From assembly GCA_026018925.1 (NCBI GenBank), contig JAKSZU010000018.1:28272452-28336451 (forward strand): a stretch of 64,000 bases of DNA, in the 5' to 3' direction. This document shows positions 56,766-64,000 of the stretch, piece after piece (the first letter of the stretch is position 1; each line of letters starts with the position of its first letter). Under the pieces are notes generated by a model that was not told the DNA's origin, ran no database searches, and was given only the letters and a program-made list of their open reading frames with translations. The position numbers and the translations under genes are program-made. The stretch is from Tupaia tana. Its lineage: Eukaryota; Chordata; Mammalia; Scandentia; Tupaiidae.

Positions 56766-57848
56766 TGTTTACTACGTTGTCTTTTTTTCTTTAGTAGGAA
56801 GAGGGGAGGTGTATTTCTGAAATAGAAAGGCTGACCATAAGCCAATAGATATGTTAGCTTTTCAAATGTTGACTGAAAGAAAATACATCTTTTCCTTTGT
56901 TTGCCAGCTGGCTTGTCCACTTCAAAGATGACGAGGGTATGACTGTAATCCCTTGGACTTCAGGGGAATAAGTAGAGTCCTAAGAAGGATCCCATGGATT
57001 TGGGCAGTGGGTGGAAGGGATGGAGAGGGAAAATTGCAACTTTACATGTTTATCGGAGCCAAGGAAGTAAATAAAAAGTGTGAAATTAAAGTACAGAAAC
57101 AAAAAGTAATGTGAACTGAATGTAAGATGACCATTGGTCATCAACTTTGTCCTCAATTTCGAGGAGTAGTGAGTAAGTAACAGGAACTGAAACCAAAAGG
57201 CCAACGCAGGTCTTAGTTTTTTTCAAGGAAAGCAGAAGTCTTAATTTTTATGGGAGGTTATTGGTACTTAAAAGTAGGCAACCAGTTCAATTCCTTGCAC
57301 ATGATTAATGAGCAAGATACGAACAGTACGTTGCCAGTCATCACCACATCACATGCCTGTCAGCAGACATCAAGCAAAGGCACCTGCTTAGCAGAGCCAG
57401 ATAGGCAGTAGAGAAGGGGTCAGGCCCAGAGACCAAACATAAGCCCCGATGCAACTTGGTCCTTTTCTCTTGCTTCTCCAGAGGCACACAGTGTGTGGCA
57501 GGGAGGGAGTCAGTCGCTCCTGACTGTTGGCTTCTCTGCGTTCCTGTTGCCAATGGATATACAAAGGTGGTGAAAGGATAAGTGAGCGGACTGGTTTACT
57601 AGGTATCTTTGGAAAAGTGTCTTAATGGGGAAAAAATTAACATCTTAGCTGTTCTAGAAAGGGACTGGCAGCCTAGGTTATCGGAAACTACTTTAAATTT
57701 TCCCTGTCTGGAGCAAAAATGGTACAAAGTTGGCTGACAACACCTCAACTAATGTAAAAGAAACTTGACCACCCTACTGACCTTGTTATTTTTAAACATA
57801 TATTACCAGTTCACCCTGGACTAAGTCCCGTTCCTCATGTGGTTTGTG
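56766..57848. other. Intergenic DNA downstream of GOT2
   Basis: No gene or young repeat recognised. Confidence 0.5.
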
Positions 57849-58123
57849 TTGGTTGGTTGGTTTTTGTGTTTTTGTGTTTTTTGTTTTTAGTTTTTTTCTT
57901 TTTTTCAAATAGAGATTTTTGCTATAGAGCCACGTGCGTTCAACGGAGAAACAGAAAATGAGAAGCCATCCCCCAGAGGGGATGGCCACGACACAATCCC
58001 TTCTCCATTTTCCTTCCAGGATTTTGGGCACGCACACACACACGCCCAGTGTGAGTTTTAAGCCGCTGCGTTTGGGACTCAACTGCAGTCAACTATGTAA
58101 CCATTAAGTCATCTGCTGGTCTC
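57849..58123 (-). mobile_element. Type A SINE
   Basis: Flanked by CCTCATGTGGTTTGTG (57833) and CCTCGTGGTTTGTG (58124). Confidence 0.88.
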
Positions 58124-58225
58124 CCTCGTGGTTTGTGAACACTGATAGGTTTTTAGAAGTTCAGACCATTTTTCTACAACTGTTTTCTAGTATCCTAGAA
58201 TGAATTTAAGATACTAATATTCTTT

Positions 58226-58398
58226 AAAGAATTATTTTATTTCTTTATTTACTCATTTGTTTATTATTTTTAATTTGACTAGAAAGGGACAAAGCAAGAG
58301 AGAGAAAGTGAGAAAGCAAGCCGCCAGGTCCAGGACTCAAACTGCTGTTGGCCAGGTGGGAGTCCAGCACTCTTAACCACCATGCCACATGCTGGCCC
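58226..58398 (-). mobile_element. Type B SINE
   Basis: Flanked by ATACTAATATTCTTT (58210) and GTATTAATATTTTTT (58400). Confidence 0.88.
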
Positions 58399-58532
58399 CG
58401 GTATTAATATTTTTTAGTTTCGGGGGGAGGGAGGTAGAATAGTTTGCCTGCTCAGAAAGAATAATTATTCCTTTGTCCTATTATAATTTAAGATAAAATA
58501 GTTCCCAGATCTGGATGGTTTATTAAAAATAT

Positions 58533-58765
58533 TGGTCTGGATTCCCACTCAGCCAATCATAGTTCAAGTCCCAGATCTTGCAGCTTGAAAATCACACCAG
58601 GTACGTGTGCATGCACACCAAAATTCTCAGAAGGAAAATGGAGAAAGGACTGCAGCATGGCCATTACCCCCAGAGTATGATTTATCACTTTTCCTCTCAC
58701 TGTCTATTTCCAGCGAAAGCTCATGCCCTAGGACAAAAACCTTAATAAATAAATAAATGTATGTA
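58533..58765 (+). mobile_element. Older type A SINE, head truncated
   Basis: Begins at CTGGATTCCCACTCAGCC; box A is missing. Tail AATAAATAAATAAATG. Confidence 0.82.
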
Positions 58766-58837
58766 TATATTGTTGACTTCCTGACTTCACATCTGGTTGC
58801 TGACTCACTGTGTCTAGGATAAGGAGTCTTTTTTTTT

Positions 58838-59070
58838 TTGGAGAGGTTTGTGCTATAGTACGTGTGCCCTCGCCAGAAAGACAGACGGAAAGCAAGAAAT
58901 CATCCCCCAGCGGGGATGACCATGCCACAATCCCCTCTCCTCAATTCTCCTCGAGATCTTGAGCATGCGTGCACACGCACCTGGTGTGAATTCAAGCCAC
59001 CGAGCTCGGGACTCGAACCGCAGACTACATGGGAGTCCAGCAATGTAGCAATTATGCCATCTGCTGGTCC
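58838..59070 (-). mobile_element. Type A SINE
   Basis: GGAGAGGTTTGTGCTATAGT to CATCTGCTGGTCCC; AGGAGTCT duplicated at both ends. Confidence 0.9.
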
Positions 59071-59271
59071 CAGGAGTCTATTTTTTTTTTTTTTTAAGTA
59101 AGAAAAAAACCTGTGTAGATGATTCAAATACAGCTGTCCCATGGGCCAGCTATGAGAAACCATTAGACCAAACCATCTCAGGTTTCTATCTAAATAACCA
59201 AAATCCAACTTACTCAACCAACTTGAGAATTTTATTTTAAATCTTTTCCTTCTGTAGAATAGATTTTTCTA

Positions 59272-59438
59272 AAGAATTATTTAATTTATTATTTTAATTT
59301 GCTATAGGGCACATGCACTTACAAGAGAGAGGGACAGAGAGTGAGGGAAAGTAAGAAAGCAAGCCTACAAGTCCAAGACTCAAACACGGCAGCCATGTAG
59401 GAGTCCAGCGTCCCAACCCGCTTGTCACCTGCTGGCCT
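59272..59438 (-). mobile_element. Type B SINE
   Basis: TTTAATTTGCTATAGGGCAC to CACCTGCTGGCC. Confidence 0.85.
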
Positions 59439-59574
59439 CTGAACTGGATTTTTATTCCTCATGGAAATTATTGGCTTACTGATAGCTAATGATAACAGAA
59501 AGACCAATTTTTTTTCTCAATGAAACAAAAATGTTGACAACTATTTTTCCTTGACAATAATAGAGAAGAAAGAA

Positions 59575-59850
59575 ATAACTCCTCAACAGGGCATGGTCAC
59601 TCTGCACTTCCTTCTCTATTTCTCCATCCTGTTGAGATTTTGAACACACATGCACATGTACCAGGTGTGTTTTTCAAGCTGCCAAGACCAAGATTTATGA
59701 CACACCCCACCCCCCAGCCTCAGCCAGCCCTGGTCATGGGCATGCATAAACCCAACATATCCAGGGTGGCCTTGGGTCTCAAATCCAAGACCTTCCATGT
59801 GTTCCAGCATTGCGGAACATTGCATTACTGTTGTACCACTATCCAGCCCC
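59575..59850 (-). mobile_element. Chimeric SINE: type A fragment joined to type C
   Basis: Reverse type A words to 59695 (TTTTTCAAGCTGCCAAGACC), then reverse type C words (CAGCCAGCCCTGGTCATGGG, TGTACCACTATCCAGCCCC). Confidence 0.6.
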
Positions 59851-60173
59851 TATTTGACATTTTTAAAATGACAAATGTTCAGAAATGGAGAACAGTTGGT
59901 TAGGTTTTCAGGAGTCACAGAAAAGGTCCTTACTGGAAGGAGGTGAATATGAAAAGTACAACAGGAGGGATCCTTTTGGTGATGGAAATGTTCAGTATCT
60001 TGTATCCAATGTGAATATACAAACCCATTGTATACAATGTGATAAGATTATATAGTATTAAATACCAAAACAGGAGTACAAATAAAACTGGAAATATCTG
60101 AATAAGATCAGTAGATTGTGTCAGTGTCAGTATCTTTGTGGTACTGTACTAATGTTTTACAGAATGTCACCAT

Positions 60174-60388
60174 TGGGGGCCAGCAAACGGCGTAGAGGTT
60201 GAGGCACTGGACTCCACATGGTCGATCACAGTTTCAGTCTTAGCCTGAAACACCAGGCATGTGTGCAAGCATCCCCAAATTCTGAGAGGAGAATGGAGGA
60301 GAAGGGATTGCAATGTAGCCATACCCCCAGGCAGTGATTTCTTGCTTTCTCTCTCTCTCTCTCCAGGGAGTGCACCCTATAGCAAGGT
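60174..60388 (+). mobile_element. Type A SINE
   Basis: GGGGGCCAGCAAACGGCGTA head, ACCCTATAGCAAGG end. Confidence 0.82.
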
Positions 60389-60394
60389 ACACAG

Positions 60395-60598
60395 GACCTG
60401 TTTATATTATTCCTTATAACTGCATGTGAATCTACAATGACAGCAATAGTCTAACATCCTGGGACCTCCCTGAGCATGTTGGGTTTGCACGCATGCCCAT
60501 GATTTGGGCTGGATGAGACAGGATAGATCACAGCAGCATTGGAACCTGCTTGGGGATGCCTGATGACTGTTTCTCTGAGGAAATAAATTAGTTTTTTT
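60395..60598 (+). mobile_element. Type C SINE
   Basis: CATGATTTGGGCTGGATGAG, GGAACCTGCTTGGGGATGCC and a GAGGAAATAAATTAG end. Confidence 0.55.
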
Positions 60599-60625
60599 AA
60601 AATTCAGTTTAAAAATGTGACTTGG

Positions 60626-60861
60626 GGGCCAGCAGGTGGCATGGTGGTCAAGGAGCTGGATTTCACATAGCCCACTTTCCACAGTTCAAATCCTGGACCT
60701 GGTGGCTTGCACATATGTGCCCAAAATCCTCAGAAAGGAGTGGAGGAGAAAGACTGCAGTATGGCCCCCATCCCCCCTGGAGGTTGATTTCTTTCATTTC
60801 CTCTCTGTCTCTCCAGCAAGCATAAGCACATGTGCCCTATGGCAAAAGCCTTTAAAAAAAA
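60626..60861 (+). mobile_element. Type A-body SINE with type B-like head
   Basis: Flanked by AATGTGACTTGG (60614) and AAAGTGACTTGG (60861). CCAGCAGGTGGC at 60629-60640. Confidence 0.92.
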
Positions 60862-60875
60862 AAGTGACTTGGTGC

Positions 60876-61095
60876 CCTAGCCAGGTGGTATGGTGGTTAA
60901 GGTGGCTAGTTCTCACATGGCTGACTACAGTTTGAGTCCTGGATGCAGTGGTTTGGAAAATACCAGCATATGTGTGCATGCCTGAAGTCCCAAGAAGAGA
61001 ATGTATGAGAAGGGGTTGCCACGTGGATCCCCCCCGGGGAGCAATTTCTCATTTTCTCTCTGGTGAGCACATACACCCTATAACAAAAACTAAAA
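60876..61095 (+). mobile_element. Older type A-like SINE
   Basis: CCCTAGCCAGGTGGTATGGT head, ACCCTATAACAAAAACTAAA end; adjacent to the previous copy's 3' duplication. Confidence 0.8.
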
Positions 61096-61216
61096 AATTA
61101 ACTGATTTGAGTTTCTAAGGCATTCCCTGTGTTTCCTCATTAGTGAGGACCTCTGATGCATGGAGAAGTAGGTACAGTGGTGGACATATCCCTAACACAC
61201 AGAAGAGGAAATTGGG

Positions 61217-61477
61217 TTTTCTCTTTTTTTTTTTTTTTGAATAGGTTTTTGCTATAGGGCTCATGCACTTGCCAGAAATCAGAAAGAGACAGAGGGACAA
61301 AAGGCGAGAAATCACCCCCCAGGGGGGATGCCCACACTGCAGTCCCTTCTTTCAGGATCTTGGGCATGCATGCACACACACCCAGCATGAGTTTAAGCCA
61401 CCAGATCCAGGACTTGAACCACGATCGACTGCATGGAAGTCCATCGACATAGTAATTACACCAACTGCTGGTCTCCA
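61217..61477 (-). mobile_element. Type A SINE
   Basis: GAGGAAATTGG duplicated at about 61206 and 61480. Ends CAACTGCTGGTCTCC. Confidence 0.93.
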
Positions 61478-61579
61478 GATGAGGAAATTGGAATGCTAGA
61501 GATTAATGTGACAATTTTGGAGTAGAGCATAGCCAAAAACAGAAACCAAGGCTCTGGACACCCATTCATCCCTTTAAAA

Positions 61580-61790
61580 AGTATTGGTTGAAGGTGCTGG
61601 ATCCCACATGGCTGATGCTGAGGTTCAAGTCCTGGACATGGGGACTTAAAAAACACATCAAGTGTGCGCAAAAATCTCAAAAAGAGATTGGAGAAGGGAT
61701 TGTGGTGTGGCCAACCTCTTGCAGGGTGATTTCTCACTTTCTCCCCACCACCCCATGGCAAAAACCTAAAAAAAAAAAAATTTTAATTAA
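61580..61790 (+). mobile_element. Older type A SINE, truncated head
   Basis: Starts at GGTTGAAGGTGCTGGATCCC; TC tract shortened. Confidence 0.75.
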
Positions 61791-62140
61791 AAAATTTTAA
61801 GTAGTATTTGGGCACCTACAATGCTTTAAACAGTGTTCTAGAATCGAGGACCTGGAGTTGTAGCCACAAACAACACTCGGACCAGCCCTCTCTTAGCAAA
61901 GATCACGGGGTACTGAGACAAACTGTTCTCCACAGTCCTCAGTAAATAGCCAGCCATGAGCGTGAAGGTAAAGACAGAGGCGAAAGAGGATGAGACCAGT
62001 GTTGACCCGAGTCTGGCGCCAAACCTCCTATTGCTGTTCCTAGGAGAGAAGTGTTTGGCTTGGCCAAGAGGCCAAGACTAAAAGTAAAAGGATAAACAAA
62101 GGCTAGCAGGGCGCGACGCTGGCTCAGGGCCAAGAAGTCC
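61791..62140. other. Upstream flank of the second promoter
   Basis: Nothing recognised, apart from an ancient-repeat-like start (TTGGGCACCTACAATGCTTT). CpG content rises after about 62100. Confidence 0.45.
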
Positions 62141-62190
62141 GTTGAGGAGTCAGATAGTGGGTGTGGTCCAAGACTGAAACTTCTGGGAAA

Positions 62191-62210
62191 ACTACAGCTC
62201 CCAGCGTGCC
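62191..62210 (+). promoter_or_regulatory. ZNF143/STAF-type site
   Basis: ACTACAGCTCCCAGCGTGCC matches the SBS consensus (ACTACANNTCCCAGNNTGC), typical of CpG-type promoters. Confidence 0.75.
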
Positions 62211-62233
62211 CCTCGGCCTGGCCAAACCCAGCG

Positions 62234-62243
62234 GTCATGTGAT
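62234..62243 (+). promoter_or_regulatory. M-box / CLEAR-like E-box
   Basis: GTCATGTGAT, a TCATGTGA M-box recognised by MiT/TFE factors. Confidence 0.6.
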
Positions 62244-62249
62244 CCGTGC

Positions 62250-62256
62250 TCACGTG
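62250..62256 (+). promoter_or_regulatory. CACGTG E-box
   Basis: TCACGTG, nine bases after the M-box. Confidence 0.6.
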
Positions 62257-62290
62257 TCTTCGCAGCCGGCTGGGGAATGAAGCACCGCAG

Positions 62291-62340
62291 GTAGGTGGCG
62301 GTCGGAGGTGTAGGCGGTCGGAGGTATAGGTGGTGGGGGC
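62291..62340. repeat. Short tandem repeat over the splice donor
   Basis: GTAGGTGGCGGTCGGAGGT, GTAGGCGGTCGGAGGT and ATAGGTGGTGG are successive imperfect units. Confidence 0.8.
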
Positions 62341-63551
62341 TGGAAAGGTTAATTCCCTAGGTCCTCAGAGCCCCCATCGCGGCAGGGGTCGGCCCCACTC
62401 CTTGCAGGGCTCCAGAGTCTGCCGTCCTCGCCCCGCGCCAGCCCTCTGCTGCTCCTTAGCCCGGCCAGTCTCCACCCAGGTCTAGGCCGAGATCGAGTCC
62501 TGGAGTTCCTCCCCCATTTGCCCCACAGTTGCCCACCCGTCTGGCGTCAGCCCTGGGCATCGGCCCCAAAACCCATGACCCAGCTCCTGATACAACCACC
62601 TCCCGTATTTCAGGGTGCCAGGGCAGGACCAAGCATGTGGCATTAGGCTTCTAGTTCTAATGAAGCCTATTACCCACGGTGACCATCATCTAACCTCTTT
62701 CCTTCCGTTGGCCTCTCTATCTGAACTGGCACTGCACTCTGTGAGTGAGCTCAGAGCTGCCCAGTTCTCCCCACTCTGCTGAAGCCAGTGCAGAAACAGA
62801 CCAAACCATCTTCTCTGCTGACAGCAGATCTTAGGTGAAGTTTTGAGAAAGAATTGGAGGCCAGAGAGAAAAGTGAGGAGAATCAGATCCCAGATCTTGG
62901 AGAAGAGAGAACAATCCTTCTCTATCACAGCCAGTCCAGTACAAAGAGCAGGTAAGCTGGAAAAAATGGATCTGAGTAATTCCGGTTTGGGGAGGGGGGT
63001 GCAACTGGGGCGGCAGAAACATCTTGGACCAGTGCAGAGAATCTGCCAGAGGTGGGACTGCTGACTGTGAGCTCCCTGAAAACCCCAGCCTGAGTTCCTG
63101 TGTGGGTAGCTAGAGAGGCCAAGCAGATGGCCTAGGGGTGGGTCAGGGTGCCCGAGGAAGAGTGGGGTTGCTTGGAGAGTCGGAGGCTGCAGACCTGTGT
63201 CTGGAATGTGAGCAGGTGGACGCAGTGGTCTCACAACTCTGCCAGCACTAACGTTGCAGGGCTCTGTCTAGAGCACAATGACAGCCTGGGAGTCCTGAGA
63301 CTGTGCCTTCACTCCTCACTACTTTGATTTTCTGCTGAGCTGCTGGCTTGGTGGCAGGTTGCGTAAGAGGAAGAGGCCCTGTGGCAGTTGACTGATCTTT
63401 CTGGACTAGGAGTCAGCAGAGATGTTTCCCCTGGGGCTGTTTCCCTTGGTTACATGCTTGATGACAGATGTCTGGGAGTACCCGAACTTTCCCCTGAACC
63501 TCTTGTGAGTGTAATTTCTAGCTTGGTATGTCCATCATTAGGGGGAGAAAT
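62341..63551. other. Likely first intron of the downstream gene
   Basis: CpG content falls off. A possible non-coding exon at about 62825-62951 has an acceptor (CTGCTGACAG) and donor (CAG, GTAAGC) but no other support. A minus-strand open frame at 62686-63234 lacks recognisable signatures. Confidence 0.35.
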
Positions 63552-63800
63552 GGGGAGATCAGCAGATGGCATAATGGCTATGTTGCTGGACTCCCATATA
63601 GCCAATCGTGGTTCAAGTCTTGGACCCAGCAGCTTGAAACTCACACTGGGCACATGTGTATGTGTACCCAAAATCCCAAGAGGAGAATGGAGGAGAAGGG
63701 ATTGTGGCATGGCCATCTCCCCCTGATGGGTGATTTCTCAGTTTTTGTCTCTGTCTCTGACAAGTGCATGAGCCCTGTAGCAAAAATCACTCTGTAAAAA
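63552..63800 (+). mobile_element. Type A SINE
   Basis: GGGAGATCAGCAGATGGCAT head, CCCTGTAGCAAAAATCACTC end; AATGGG at both sides. Confidence 0.9.
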
Positions 63801-63904
63801 AAGAAGCAATGGGAATAAAGATACAGAATATAAAATACAGTTTTATATGAATACTGTGCAGTCAGGACTTAGGAATGAAGAGACGGGGGTGGGGGGTGGA
63901 GTTT

Positions 63905-64000
63905 TTGACCAAGTACTAAATCCTTTCTAATGTAACACACTCCTCTCAGGAACTTACAAGGTGAAGACTTACAAAAAAGTGACTTGCCTAAGGTCACACA
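63905..64000 (+). repeat. MIR-like relic at the window end
   Basis: GTGACTTGCCTAAGGTCACA is the MIR 3' core; the element runs off the window. Confidence 0.7.

Larger units (their letters stand above)
62150..62290 (+). other. Candidate promoter and first exon of the next gene, possibly SLC38A7
   Basis: CpG-rich start of a second transcription unit on the same strand as GOT2. A possible exon ends ACCGCAG followed by the donor GTAGGT at 62291. In human and mouse the gene next to the GOT2 3' end on the same strand is SLC38A7, a lysosomal glutamine and asparagine exporter, so this is the natural candidate. No coding exon is present in the window, the 5.4-kb gap to GOT2 is shorter than my recollection of the human gap (about 20 kb), and the identity is therefore tentative. 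Confidence 0.4.

Noticed and set aside
62686-63234. 182-codon minus-strand open frame
   Set aside because: Proline- and leucine-rich, no signature, and antisense to the candidate first intron.

Overview
The window is nuclear DNA of a placental mammal. It contains a complete, spliced gene for mitochondrial aspartate aminotransferase (GOT2) on the + strand: ten exons between 26896 and 55708 whose coding lengths add up to 430 codons plus stop, with every splice junction in phase and all recognised catalytic residues present. It sits in a dense field of retrotransposons. About seventy copies of tRNA-derived SINEs, one dimeric 7SL-like SINE, L1 copies of two ages and ancient MIR, L2, MER5-like and LTR relics are visible. 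A 7SL-like dimer together with the absence of a modern Alu or B1 load suggests Euarchontoglires outside primates and rodents. My best guess is a colugo (Dermoptera), but this is inference and not proven by the sequence.

Layout. 1-26.6 kb is intergenic: SINEs, an HMGN1 processed pseudogene (4.9-6.1 kb), a nested L1 block (8.1-16.5 kb: an old L1 split by a younger full-length L1, itself split by two SINEs), an HYPK processed pseudogene (18.8-19.3 kb) and a repeat-poor stretch (19.3-24.1 kb) with only ancient repeats. 26.6-27.7 kb is the CpG-rich GOT2 promoter, exon 1 and start of intron 1. 27-44 kb is the 17-kb intron 1, holding three more processed pseudogenes (RPS26, ELOC, and RPL5 on the minus strand), each carrying SINE insertions. 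44.0-55.7 kb holds exons 2-10. The 3' UTR runs to a poly(A) signal at 56741. 56.8-62.1 kb is a SINE-rich intergenic stretch. At 62.15-62.3 kb a second CpG-rich promoter begins, with a ZNF143-type site, two MiT/TFE-type E-boxes and a splice donor. From known mammalian gene order this may be the 5' end of SLC38A7, a lysosomal amino-acid transporter, but no coding exon of it lies in the window.

Three SINE types are named here for convenience. Type A is about 250-280 bp: tRNA-like head, a body with a C6/G6 hairpin, and an end reading GCCCTATAGCAAAAACCTCTC followed by A. Type B is about 150 bp: tRNA-like head followed by a TC-rich stretch and a GGTCAAATTAAAATAAATAA-type end. Type C is about 200-220 bp, older and divergent, ending in TCTC and CATGRAATAAA-like sequence.

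I found no new multi-gene system. The most interesting signals are in the SINEs: a near-perfect CTCF core in the type B head, a recent type A subfamily that has lost the invariant A of the pol III B box, and one insertion that looks like a template-switch dimer.
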